Shown here: in pieces, positions 27,725 to 35,903 of the stretch | Numbering within the stretch: position 1 is the first letter of the stretch | How the letters are laid out: the number at the start of each line of letters is the position of its first letter | Assembly (NCBI GenBank): GCA_937983405.1 | Contig: CALJZN010000018.1 | Coordinates: forward strand, 1-58,974 | Source of the DNA: an uncultured Paracoccaceae bacterium | GTDB lineage: Bacteria; Pseudomonadota; Alphaproteobacteria; Rhodobacterales; Rhodobacteraceae | Reading direction: 5' to 3' | Length of the DNA stretch: 58,974 nucleotides | Made by a program: the position numbers and the translations under genes | Notes under the pieces: generated by a model | Database searches by the model: none | What the model saw: only the letters and a program-made list of their open reading frames with translations | Told to the model about the DNA's origin: nothing

Positions 27725-28509
27725 CAGAAAAGCCCCTGATACACGCCGCCGTCGTTGACGATGTTCTGCCCCGACATGAACCCCGCCTGCGCCGAGCAGA
27801 GAAAGGCGATCAGGTCGCCGCATTCGGCGGGGTCGGCGAAGCGGCCGGCGGGGCAGCCGCGCAGCCGGTCGGCGACGATCGCCTCGTAGGTGGTGTTGCC
27901 GCGCCGGGCGTGGCCGTGCAGGTTGGTGTGCAGCGCCTCGGTGTCGAACAGGCCGGGGCAGACGGTGTTGATGGTGACGTTGTGCGGCAGAAGCTCGCGC
28001 ACCATCGCCGCCACCGCGCCCGACAGCGCCAGCCGCGCGGCGTGGGAATGGGCAAAGCCGACCTGCGGAAACTTGATGAAGCTGACGCTCAGGTTGACGA
28101 TGCGGCCGAAGCGCCGCGCCGCCATGCCCGGCGCCACCGCCTGGATCATCTCCACGCTCGACAGGAAATGCACCTCGAGCCAGTGGCGCCAGTCCTCGGG
28201 CGAGATCTGCGCGTAGGGCGTGGGCACCTGCCGCACCCCGGGATTGTTCACGAGGATGTCCACCGCGTCCCCCGCCGCGGCCAGAATCGCGGCGCGGCCT
28301 TCGGCGGTGGTGACGTCGGCGGCGACGGTGGCGACCGGCACGCCGAACTCGGCCCGGATGTCCGCCGCCGCGGCCGCAAGCGCCTCGGGCGAGCGGGCGT
28401 TGATGGTCAGCGCCACGCCCTCGCGCGCCAGCGCCCGCGCGGCGGCCAGGCCAAGGCCCTTGCTGGCCGCGGTGACGACGGCCCTGCGGCCGCGGATCCC
28501 GAGGTCCAT
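27724..28509 (-). CDS. Atypical SDR family protein lacking YxxxK
   Basis: 261 residues from ATG 28509 (one-base overlap with the aldolase stop). The cofactor motif is [10 protein letters not shown] instead of TGxxxGxG, and NNPG replaces NNAG. After [24 protein letters not shown] no Tyr-xxx-Lys is present; SHAAR occupies the equivalent place, as in an SDR subgroup with SNxxR. The C-terminus ([19 protein letters not shown]) is a normal SDR end. Catalysis by the classical mechanism is doubtful; it may use another residue or a different reaction. It is coupled to its neighbours in the nine-gene operon. Confidence 0.82.
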   Translation of the reverse strand: MDLGIRGRRAVVTAASKGLGLAAARALAREGVALTINARSPEALAAAAADIRAEFGVPVATVAADVTTAEGRAAILAAAGDAVDILVNNPGVRQVPTPYAQISPEDWRHWLEVHFLSSVEMIQAVAPGMAARRFGRIVNLSVSFIKFPQVGFAHSHAARLALSGAVAAMVRELLPHNVTINTVCPGLFDTEALHTNLHGHARRGNTTYEAIVADRLRGCPAGRFADPAECGDLIAFLCSAQAGFMSGQNIVNDGGVYQGLF

Positions 28510-29429
28510 CAGGCCACCTTCGCCCGCGGCGCGTCCAGCAGCCGCGCCATCCCGGCCTCGAGCCCCGCCAGCGGCGCCCCCGCCAGCGGCCGCAGCGGCG
28601 GCCGCGGCACCCCGCCGCCCGGCAGCCCTGCAAGGTTCATCGCCGCCTTGGTGGCGGGGTAGAGCGTGCGGCCCTCGCCGGTGAAGAGCGCGGTCATCTC
28701 GATCCCGGTGCGCTGCAGCGCCCAGGCCTCGTCCATCCGCCCGGCGCGGGGGGCGTGCCAGAGGTCGAGGCAGCCGTCCCAGACGTTGGGAAAGCAGTCG
28801 ATCAGCCCGTCGGCCCCCGCCAGCGTCGCCGCGACCCCGAACAGCGACGACGGGCCGCAATAGACCCGGATGCGGTCCTTGACCCGGCAGAGGGTGGCGT
28901 GGAAATTGGTCCAGTCGCCCGAGGACTCCTTGATCGCCACGACATGGTCGAGATCGGCCAGGATGTCGGCCAGCTCGGGCGTGATCGCGTTCCCGGCGTT
29001 GCCGGGGATGTTATAGAGCACGACCGGCAGCACCGCCCGGGCGTCCACCGCCTCGAAATGCGCGATCGTCTCGGATGGCGTCAGATGCACGAAGTAGGGC
29101 GGCATCACCAGCACGCCGTCGGCCCCGGCCTCTCTCGCGGCGTGGATCTGCTCGATCACCTCGCCCGGGGTGATCGCCCCGGTGCCCAGGATCACGGGGC
29201 CGCGCCCGCGGCCGGCCTGCACCGCCAGCCGGGCAAGCTGCGCGCGCTCGGCCATCGTGAGCGCCCAGAACTCGCCGGTGCAGCCGGCGACGATCATGCC
29301 CGTGGCGCCGGCGCGATAGAGGCGGTCGATGTTGGCGGCGAACCCGTCCTCGTCGATCGACAGATCGGCGTGGAAGGGTGTGGTGATGGCGGGCATCGGG
29401 CCCGCCCAGGCGACTGACGAACGGTTCAA
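28509..29429 (-). CDS. Dihydrodipicolinate synthase (DapA)-family lyase/aldolase
   Basis: 306 residues from TTG 29429, which has AGGAG seven bases upstream and overlaps the ATPase stop as TTGA; an internal ATG at 29396 would leave a very short strand 1. Family landmarks: MPAITTPF, VAGCTGEFWALTMAER, the Tyr in VVLYNIPGNAG and the Schiff-base Lys in VVAIKESSGDW. The superfamily covers DHDPS, N-acetylneuraminate lyase, KDG aldolase and hydroxyproline-pathway deaminase. Context (importer, SDRs, aminotransferase) indicates a catabolic 2-keto acid aldolase or dehydratase. The specific reaction is unknown. Confidence 0.88.
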   Translation of the reverse strand: MNRSSVAWAGPMPAITTPFHADLSIDEDGFAANIDRLYRAGATGMIVAGCTGEFWALTMAERAQLARLAVQAGRGRGPVILGTGAITPGEVIEQIHAAREAGADGVLVMPPYFVHLTPSETIAHFEAVDARAVLPVVLYNIPGNAGNAITPELADILADLDHVVAIKESSGDWTNFHATLCRVKDRIRVYCGPSSLFGVAATLAGADGLIDCFPNVWDGCLDLWHAPRAGRMDEAWALQRTGIEMTALFTGEGRTLYPATKAAMNLAGLPGGGVPRPPLRPLAGAPLAGLEAGMARLLDAPRAKVA

Positions 29430-30574
29430 CTTGGCTCTCCTGCATGGGCCGCGCTGGCGGGCACGGAAACGGATGCGGCCGCGCGGCCGGGGCCGGCAGC
29501 CGGGGCATTCAGGCGGCGCCCCGACGGGCCGGCCGCAAACAGATGCGCCTGCGCGGCATCGGGCGCGATGCGCAGGGCCTCGCCCGGGCGCAGGGCCATG
29601 CCGGGCGCGGTCCGGCCCGTCAGCCGCAGGCCGCCCGGCAGTTCGACGACCACGATGGTCTCGTGCCCCGTCTCCTCGACCAGCGCCACCCGCGCCTCGA
29701 GGGGGCCGCTGCCGAAGGCGATGTGCTCGGGGCGGAGGCCGAGGCAGGCCTCGCCGCCGGGCGTGCCGGGCGGCAGCGCGGGAAGCTCGAGCGCAAGCCC
29801 CGGCGCCTCGAACCGCCAGCGCCCGCCGGTCTGCGCCAGCTGCCCGTCGATCAGGTTCATCGAAGGCGTGCCGATGAAGCCCGCGACGAAGCGGTTGGCG
29901 GGTTCGCGGTAAACCTCCTGCGGCGGGGCGAACTGCTGCAGCACGCCGCCCTCCAGGATGGCGATGCGGTCCGACATCGTCATCGCCTCGAGCTGGTCGT
30001 GGGTGACATAGACCATCGTGCGCCCGAGCCGCCGGTGCAGCTCGACCAGCTCGGCGCGCATGTGGCCGCGCAGCTTGGCGTCGAGGTTCGACAGCGGCTC
30101 GTCGAGCAGAAACACCTTGGGGTCGCGCACCAGCGCCCGGCCCAGCGCCACGCGCTGCTGCTGGCCGCCCGACAGCTCGCGCGGCTTGCGCCCAAGAAGC
30201 GGCCCGAGCTGCAGCATCTCGGCCACCCGCGCCACCATCGGCCCGCGCTCGCCCCGCGGCACGCCGCGCTTCTTCAGCGGATAGGCGATGTTCTCCTCGA
30301 CCGTCATGTGCGGATAGAGCGCATAGGACTGGAACACCATCGCGATGTCGCGCTGGCCCGGCGCAAGGTCGTTCACCGTCCGGCCGCCGATCCGGATCTC
30401 GCCCGAGGTGGGGAACTCGAGCCCCGCCAGCATGCGCAGCGTCGTGGTCTTGCCGCAGCCCGAAGGCCCCAGCAGCGAGACGAATTCGCCCGCGCGGATC
30501 GACAGGTCGAGGTCGGCGACCCCGACGACCTTGCCCCAGGCCTTGCGGACCTTGCGGAACTCGACATCGGCCAT
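29426..30574 (-). CDS. ABC transporter ATP-binding protein (MalK/UgpC-like)
   Basis: 382 residues. Walker A GPSGCGKTT, Q-loop FQSYALYPHMTV, signature LSGGQQQRVALGRAL, Walker B VFLLDEPLSNLD and YVTHDQLEAMTMSDR, followed by a C-terminal TOBE/OB-like region (about 240-350) with LGLRPEHI, as in CUT1 carbohydrate importers. The tail is Ala/Pro-rich and looks unstructured. It starts three bases after the permease stop and drives the two upstream permeases. Confidence 0.94.
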   Translation of the reverse strand: MADVEFRKVRKAWGKVVGVADLDLSIRAGEFVSLLGPSGCGKTTTLRMLAGLEFPTSGEIRIGGRTVNDLAPGQRDIAMVFQSYALYPHMTVEENIAYPLKKRGVPRGERGPMVARVAEMLQLGPLLGRKPRELSGGQQQRVALGRALVRDPKVFLLDEPLSNLDAKLRGHMRAELVELHRRLGRTMVYVTHDQLEAMTMSDRIAILEGGVLQQFAPPQEVYREPANRFVAGFIGTPSMNLIDGQLAQTGGRWRFEAPGLALELPALPPGTPGGEACLGLRPEHIAFGSGPLEARVALVEETGHETIVVVELPGGLRLTGRTAPGMALRPGEALRIAPDAAQAHLFAAGPSGRRLNAPAAGPGRAAASVSVPASAAHAGEPS

Positions 30575-30577
30575 GGG

Positions 30578-31399
30578 TTATCCCTTTACCCCGCCGGCGC
30601 CGAAACCGCGGGTCAGATAGCTTTGCAGGAAGGCGAAGGCCACGATCAGCGGCACCGACATCATCACCGAGGCGGCCATCAGCAGCGACCACTCGATGTT
30701 GAAGGCCGAGATCAGCATCGACATGACGCCCGTGGTCAGCGGCCGCGCGCCGTCCGAGTTCACCAGCACCAGCGCATAGAGGTATTCGTTCCACGACAGG
30801 ATGAAGGTGAACAGCGCGGTCGAGATGATGCCGGGCAGCAGCTGCGGCAGGATCACGTCGCGGAAGGCGCCAAGGCGGCTTGCCCCGTCGACCAGCGCGG
30901 CGGACTCGAGATCTTCGGGCACGCCCGCCATGAACGACCGCAGCAGCCACAGCGCATAGGGCAGCGCGAAGGTCGTGTAGGCGATGACAAGGCTCAGGAT
31001 CGTGTTCGACAGCCCGAGGCTGACGAGCATCAGATAGAGCGGGATGATCAGCACCACCGACGGCAGCAGGTAGGTGAAGAGCACCAGGAAGGCGAGGCTT
31101 TCGCGCCCGCGATAGCGGAACCGCACCAGGCTGTAGGCGCCGAGCGTGGCCAGGAACACCACCACGAACGTCGTCACGGTCGACAGGATCACCGAGTTGC
31201 GGAAGTAGATCATGAAGTTGGTCCGCGCGAGCAGCGTCCGGTAATGCTCGAACGTCACCGTGTCGGGCAGGAAGGTGGGCGGGCGGCGGAACAGCTCGAA
31301 CTGCGGCTTGACCGAGGTCACGATCATCCAGAACAGCGGGAAGGCCACCGCCAGCACGATGCTCCAGGCAAAGAGGTTGAACAGGACGCGCCGGGCCAT
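30578..31399 (-). CDS. Sugar-type ABC transporter permease (MalG/UgpE-like)
   Basis: 273 residues; ATG 31399 overlaps the partner permease stop by one base. Six membrane helices, ESLAFLVLFTYLLP, and the EAA loop ESAALVDGASRLGAFRDVILP are the CUT1 inner-membrane pattern. Forms the channel with the preceding permease. Confidence 0.94.
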   Translation of the reverse strand: MARRVLFNLFAWSIVLAVAFPLFWMIVTSVKPQFELFRRPPTFLPDTVTFEHYRTLLARTNFMIYFRNSVILSTVTTFVVVFLATLGAYSLVRFRYRGRESLAFLVLFTYLLPSVVLIIPLYLMLVSLGLSNTILSLVIAYTTFALPYALWLLRSFMAGVPEDLESAALVDGASRLGAFRDVILPQLLPGIISTALFTFILSWNEYLYALVLVNSDGARPLTTGVMSMLISAFNIEWSLLMAASVMMSVPLIVAFAFLQSYLTRGFGAGGVKG

Positions 31400-32292
31400 C
31401 AGCCGCGCTCCCGCGTGCGGCGGATGTAGACGATCATGAACGCAAGCATGATCGCCATCATCACCACCGCATAGGCCGAGGCCATGCCCATCTGGTTCAC
31501 CGCGAAGGCCTCCTTGTAGACCAGGAGCGGCAGGGTCTGGGTGGCGATCACGGGGCCGCCTCCGGTCATCAGGTAGATCAGGTCGAATTCCTTGAAGTCC
31601 CAGATCGCGCGCAGCAGGATGATGACGACGAGCACCTCGCGCAGCTGCGGCAGGGTGATGTCGAAGAACCGCGCAACGGGTCCGGCGCCGTCGATGCGGG
31701 CGGCCTCGTAAAGCGCCTCGGGAATGGTCTGGAGCCGCGCCAGCACCGCGATCACCACGAAGGGGAAGTATTTCCACGCGCCGACCAGGATGATCGAGAT
31801 CATCGCGTTGGGCATGGTGCCGAGATAGTCGATCGGCCAGTCGATGATCCCGAGGGTCAGCATGAAGTGGTTGAGGATGCCGTAGAGGTCGTTGAAGACC
31901 CATTTCCACACCAGCACCGCGACCACGGTCGAGACGAAATAGGGAAACAGGATCAGGCTGCGGGCGAGGCTGCGGAACCACAGGTTCTGGTGCAGGACCA
32001 GCGCCATCGCGACGCCGAACAGGATCTGCAGCGTCAGGGTGCCGACCGTCCAGATCAGGTTGTTCTGCAGCGAGGTCCAGAACTCGCCGCGCGCCAGAAG
32101 GGCGCGGTAGTTGTCGAGGCCGACCCAAGAGCCCTGCAGCGTGGGCGTGAAGATCTGGAACAGGCTGAGGTAGATCGCCGACACCAGCGGATAGACGATC
32201 ACGGCGCAGAACACGAGCACGGTCGGGGCGATCAGCAGAACGCCCAGACGCGCATACTGCCGTTCGAGCGCGGTCGGTCGCGGCGCTGGCAT
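31399..32292 (-). CDS. Sugar-type ABC transporter permease (MalF/UgpA-like)
   Basis: 297 residues with six membrane helices. SLARSLILFPYFVSTVVAV and the EAA loop YEAARIDGAGPVARFFDI, then LPQLREVLVVIILLRAIW, identify the CUT1 permease. It starts about 70 bp downstream of the binding-protein gene, after a strong stem-loop that may lower expression of the permeases relative to the binding protein. Confidence 0.94.
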   Translation of the reverse strand: MPAPRPTALERQYARLGVLLIAPTVLVFCAVIVYPLVSAIYLSLFQIFTPTLQGSWVGLDNYRALLARGEFWTSLQNNLIWTVGTLTLQILFGVAMALVLHQNLWFRSLARSLILFPYFVSTVVAVLVWKWVFNDLYGILNHFMLTLGIIDWPIDYLGTMPNAMISIILVGAWKYFPFVVIAVLARLQTIPEALYEAARIDGAGPVARFFDITLPQLREVLVVIILLRAIWDFKEFDLIYLMTGGGPVIATQTLPLLVYKEAFAVNQMGMASAYAVVMMAIMLAFMIVYIRRTRERG

Positions 32293-32310
32293 GGGAACCC
32301 CCGTTCAGAG

Positions 32311-32341
32311 GCGGCGGGCGCCCGGCCGGGGCGCCCGCCGC
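32311..32341. terminator. Strong intra-operon stem-loop between binding protein and permeases
   Basis: Perfect 13-bp inverted repeat, left arm 32311-32323 (GCGGCGGGCGCCC) and right arm 32329-32341, with a 5-nt loop GGCCG. There is no U-rich tail. It sits between the binding-protein stop (32362) and the first permease start (32292), a usual place for a partial terminator or mRNA-stabilising hairpin. Confidence 0.7.
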
Positions 32342-32361
32342 GATCTGCGGCCGTCAGGCCG

Positions 32362-33690
32362 TCAGGCCTTCATGATGGCGTCGATCGCCCGGACCGCCTC
32401 GGCGATCGCGGCATCCGCGCTTTCGTTGTTCAGCACCACCCGCTGCACCATGTCGGCGATGGCATGGGCGGCGATGATCTCGCCGGCCTTGGCGTTCGAC
32501 CGGTGCGCGGCGCTCTCGTAGCCGAGGTTGAAGCCGCCCGCCGCCGAGGCCGACATCAGCTCGACCTCGGGCTTGTATTTCTGGATGATGGGGTTGTCGA
32601 GGTAGGCGGGGTTCTCGCCGATGGTGCGCAGCACCGGCAGCACATGCCCCGGCGCGGCATGGAGCTGCCGGATGTAGCCCGGCGCGTCGAAGATGAAGGC
32701 GGCAAAGCGCTTGGCCCAGTCCTTGTTGCGCGACTGCGCGGGGATGAACACCGACGCGAAGTCGTTGAACGTCCAGGGCGCAACGTCGGTCGAGAGGCGC
32801 GGATAGGTGGCGCAGGTGATCTCGTCGGCCAGCGCCGGGTTCTGCGTGGCGACGTTGATCAGCACCCGCCCGGTGTAGATGCCGGTCGCGGTCGCGCCCG
32901 AGACGAAGGCGGTCAGGCTTTCGCCCCAGGAGTAGTTGGTCGCGCCCGGCGGGCAGAGCTCGCGCATCGACTTGTAGAACTCGAGCGCGTTGCGCGTGGC
33001 GTCGCTGTCCAGCGCGATCTCGAGATCGGGGGTAAAGACCTGCCCGCCGGCCTGGTGGATGACGCCGATGAAGATGAGCGAGGTCATCCCGTTGCGGCCG
33101 TAGGGCAGGGGCGCGCCGAAGATCCCGCCCTTCTGCATCTTCCGGCAGGCGCTGCGCAGCTCGTCCCAGGTCTCGGGGATCTTGTCGATGCCGGCGTCGC
33201 GCATCAGGTCGCGGCGGACCCACAGCATGTTGGCCGCCGAGTTGCCGATGCCGGTGGCGCAATGCCTGCCGTCGGGGGTGCGGAACACCTCGTTCGCGCC
33301 GGGATAGTAGTTGTCCACCCCGATCGCCTCGATCACCTCGTCGAAGGGTTCGATCAGGCCGTTGGCATAATAGGTCTGCACCGCGAAGGACGGCAGATGC
33401 GTGACCACGTCGGGCACGTCGCCCGAGGCGAAGGCCGCGGCAAGCTGGGGCGCATAGCCCTCGTCCGAAGTCTTTTCGAAGGTCACCTTGACGCCCGGAT
33501 GCAGCGCCTCGAAGGCGGCGATCTGCGCCAGATAGGCCTCGAGCTGGGCCGGCGCGGCCTGCGGCGACCACCAGCGCAGCGTCACCGTCTGCGCGGCGGC
33601 GCGGAACGGAACGGCGGCGAGCGCCGAGGTGGCTGCAAGGCCCGCAAGGGCGTGGCGGCGCGTAAGACCGAAGGGTTTCTGACCCGTCAT
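32362..33690 (-). CDS. Extracellular solute-binding protein, sugar-type (SBP_bac_1), likely Tat-exported
   Basis: 442 residues from ATG 33690 with GGAGG seven bases upstream. A longer reading would run through regulon site 3 and is rejected. The leader GLTRRHALAGLAATSALAA has a twin arginine before a hydrophobic stretch, so Tat export is likely. The mature part (VTLRWWSPQ, FEALHPGVKVTFEKT, ASGDVPDVVTHLPS) is typical of CUT1 binding proteins. It is the first gene of the nine-gene catabolic operon, with the operator just upstream. The ligand is unknown; not all proteins of this family bind sugars. Confidence 0.92.
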   Translation of the reverse strand: MTGQKPFGLTRRHALAGLAATSALAAVPFRAAAQTVTLRWWSPQAAPAQLEAYLAQIAAFEALHPGVKVTFEKTSDEGYAPQLAAAFASGDVPDVVTHLPSFAVQTYYANGLIEPFDEVIEAIGVDNYYPGANEVFRTPDGRHCATGIGNSAANMLWVRRDLMRDAGIDKIPETWDELRSACRKMQKGGIFGAPLPYGRNGMTSLIFIGVIHQAGGQVFTPDLEIALDSDATRNALEFYKSMRELCPPGATNYSWGESLTAFVSGATATGIYTGRVLINVATQNPALADEITCATYPRLSTDVAPWTFNDFASVFIPAQSRNKDWAKRFAAFIFDAPGYIRQLHAAPGHVLPVLRTIGENPAYLDNPIIQKYKPEVELMSASAAGGFNLGYESAAHRSNAKAGEIIAAHAIADMVQRVVLNNESADAAIAEAVRAIDAIMKA

Positions 33691-33719
33691 TCTGGTTCCT
33701 CCCGATGAGCGGCGAAAAT

Positions 33720-33753
33720 GTTCACATAGCGCACTCTTGTTCGATATAACACC
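33720..33753. promoter_or_regulatory. Putative regulon operator, site 3 (sugar-ABC operon / iclR)
   Basis: Core GTTCACATAGCGCAC at 33720-33734 matches 13 of 13 fixed positions. A weaker copy GTTCGATATAACACC begins 19 bp later at 33739. It lies 30 bp upstream of the minus-strand binding-protein start and about 120 bp upstream of the plus-strand iclR start. It could control both and allow autoregulation. Confidence 0.75.
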
Positions 33754-33871
33754 GACGCCGGCTGCCATGGCAAGCGATTTCTGCCCGATTCACTGATGCA
33801 ACGCGGCCGCCACATGTGCTAGGCGAGGCGGCGGCCCGGTCAGGTCGGGCCGGAGACGGGATGAAACGGGC

Positions 33872-34747
33872 ATGGCCGAAGATGCATCCACAGGCGACGA
33901 AGGGCCCGCGACGGTGGGCAGACCCCTTGCGCGGACGGGCCTGATGACGGCGGCGCCGGGCTGGGCCGACGACGGCGAGGCCGGCGAGCTGAACCCGCGC
34001 GACTATGTCAGCTCGCTCGCCCGCGGCCTCGAGGTCTTGCGCGCCTTCAACCGCACCCGCCGCAAGATGACCCTGTCCGAGGTCGCCGCCGAGACCGGCA
34101 ACACCCGCGCCGGCGCCCGCCGCATCCTGCTCACGCTGGTGCACGAGGGATATGCGGTGGCCGACGGCAAGCTGTTCGACCTCACCCCGCAGGTGCTCGA
34201 GCTCGGCTATTCGGTGCTGTCCTCCAAGGGCGCCTGGGACATCGCGCGGCCCTTCATCGACCATCTCTCCGAGGAGATCCGCGAATCGGTCTCGGCCGCG
34301 GTGCTGGACAAGTTCGAAGTGGTCTATGTCTCGGGCGCGCAGTATCACCGCGTCATCAGCGTGGGCATCACCGTGGGCGCGCGCTTTCCGGCGCACTGCA
34401 CCGCGACGGGGCGCGTGCTGCTGGCCGAGCAGCCGCCGGGGCACTGGCCGGGCATCATCCAGAACATCCCGCTGACGCCCCTGACCGACCGCACGGTGAC
34501 CAACCGGCACGAGTTTCGCCGCATCCTCGAGGACGTGCGCGCCAAGGGCTGGTGCCTGGTGGATCAGGAGCTCGAGATCGGCCTCATCTCGGTCGCCGTG
34601 CCGCTGCGCAACAGCGCGGGCGGGCTGGTGGGGGCGATCAACGTGGGCGTGCCCTCGGTGCGCGCGACGCCCGAGACGATGGTGCGCGACATCCTGCCGC
34701 GGCTGCTCGAGACTGCGGGCAACATCAGCCAGGCGCTCAAGCGCTGA
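33872..34747 (+). CDS. IclR-family transcriptional regulator
   Basis: 291 residues. A roughly 45-residue leader without structure is followed by a winged helix-turn-helix (about 48-110) with YVSSLARGLEVLRAF and TLSEVAAETGNTRAGARRIL, then an IclR effector domain (about 120-285) with the usual HCTATGRVLLA and SVAVPLRNSAGGLVGAINVG. The LARGLEVL and PHR-like features resemble PcaR/PobR-type members. It is divergent from the sugar-ABC operon across site 3. It is the only regulator recognised in the island and the best candidate to bind the six shared sites. Confidence 0.93.
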   Translation: MAEDASTGDEGPATVGRPLARTGLMTAAPGWADDGEAGELNPRDYVSSLARGLEVLRAFNRTRRKMTLSEVAAETGNTRAGARRILLTLVHEGYAVADGKLFDLTPQVLELGYSVLSSKGAWDIARPFIDHLSEEIRESVSAAVLDKFEVVYVSGAQYHRVISVGITVGARFPAHCTATGRVLLAEQPPGHWPGIIQNIPLTPLTDRTVTNRHEFRRILEDVRAKGWCLVDQELEIGLISVAVPLRNSAGGLVGAINVGVPSVRATPETMVRDILPRLLETAGNISQALKR

Positions 34748-35903
34748 GGCGGACGGCTGACGCGCCGAGGCGGACGGGCGCCGCGAAACGCGCGGGCGAA
34801 AGCGGTGCGATATCCTCGGCCGCGGGCAGGCCGGCCGCCAGTTCGCCCGCGATCCGCCCCGCAAGCGGCCCCAGCGTATAGCCCGCATCCCCCGGCACCG
34901 CCAGGATCACGGACGGTGCGGCGGGCAGGCGGCCCAGCACCGTCCGGCCGTCGGCGGTGGTGTTCATCCCCGCCCAGGTTCGGATCACCCGCAGCCCCGC
35001 GATCGCCGGCACCAGACGCGCCGCCAGCGCGACGTTGCCCAGAAGCGACGCGGCCCGCACCGCAGGCGTCGCCCAGTCGCCCCGGCTTTCGGCCGGCCAG
35101 CCGCCGCCGATGACGATCTGGCCCGAGGCGAACTGCTTGAGCGTGATCGAGCGTTCGGCATGCTGGATGAGATGCCCGATCTGCGCCGCGCCGGGTTCGG
35201 TGATGTTCATGTGCAAGGGTTCCGCCCGCACCGGCAGCGCCAGGCCGAGCGGCGCCACCAGCGCCCCCGCCCCCCAGGCCGCCGCAACGATCGCCTGCCG
35301 CGCAGCATGCACCGCGCCCGAGGCCCCGCGCGCCGCCACCCCCGCCCCGGCCTCGAGCGCCACGATGCGGTCGGCCCGCATCTCGACCCCCAGCGCCGCG
35401 GCGCGGGCCCGCAGGGCGCGGTTGGCGACAAGCGGGTTCAGCTTGCCCTCGTCGCGGCAGAGCTCGGCGCCGACGATCTGCGGGCCGAGCCAGGGCGCCA
35501 GCCGGTCCAGCGCGGGGCGGTCGAGCAGCTCGACCGACAGCCCCCGCGCCGCCTCGCGCGCCGCCTTGCCCTCGAGAAAGCGCATCTGCTCGGCGCCCTC
35601 GGCCAGCATGAGGCCGCCCTGGCGGACCAGCTCGAAGGGGCCGTGCGCGGCCTCGAGCCGCTCCCACTCGCGCACCGCGGCAAGGTAGAGCGGCAGCGAG
35701 GCCTCGACGTTCGGCGCCAGCTCGGGGAAGAGGCGGATGAAGCGGCTTTGCAGCTGCACGTGCAGGCTGCCGGCGTTGGCGGTGCTGCCCGCGTTCACCC
35801 CGGCATCGACCAGCCGCACGCGCATCCCCGCCTCGGCGGCGCGGATCGCGGCGGTCTGCCCGACGATGCCGCCGCCGATCACCAGCAGGTCAGGCGCTGC
35901 CAT
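34737..35903 (-). CDS. FAD-dependent D-amino-acid-oxidase-like subunit (DAO family)
   Basis: 388 residues from ATG 35903, overlapping the upstream stop region by 14 bp; its 3' end overlaps the iclR 3' end by 11 bp. N-terminal dinucleotide motif LLVIGGGIVGQTAAIRAAE, then STANAGSLHVQ, and late motifs IGGGWPAESRGDW and a C-terminal GDAGYTLGPLAGRIAGELA. No membrane anchor. Directly upstream is a fused 2Fe-2S/FAD/BFD protein. This pair matches the subunit pattern of opine oxidases, hydrogen cyanide synthase and D-hydroxyproline dehydrogenases, so it probably oxidises a secondary amine or D-amino acid. Confidence 0.9.
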   Translation of the reverse strand: MAAPDLLVIGGGIVGQTAAIRAAEAGMRVRLVDAGVNAGSTANAGSLHVQLQSRFIRLFPELAPNVEASLPLYLAAVREWERLEAAHGPFELVRQGGLMLAEGAEQMRFLEGKAAREAARGLSVELLDRPALDRLAPWLGPQIVGAELCRDEGKLNPLVANRALRARAAALGVEMRADRIVALEAGAGVAARGASGAVHAARQAIVAAAWGAGALVAPLGLALPVRAEPLHMNITEPGAAQIGHLIQHAERSITLKQFASGQIVIGGGWPAESRGDWATPAVRAASLLGNVALAARLVPAIAGLRVIRTWAGMNTTADGRTVLGRLPAAPSVILAVPGDAGYTLGPLAGRIAGELAAGLPAAEDIAPLSPARFAAPVRLGASAVRLSA

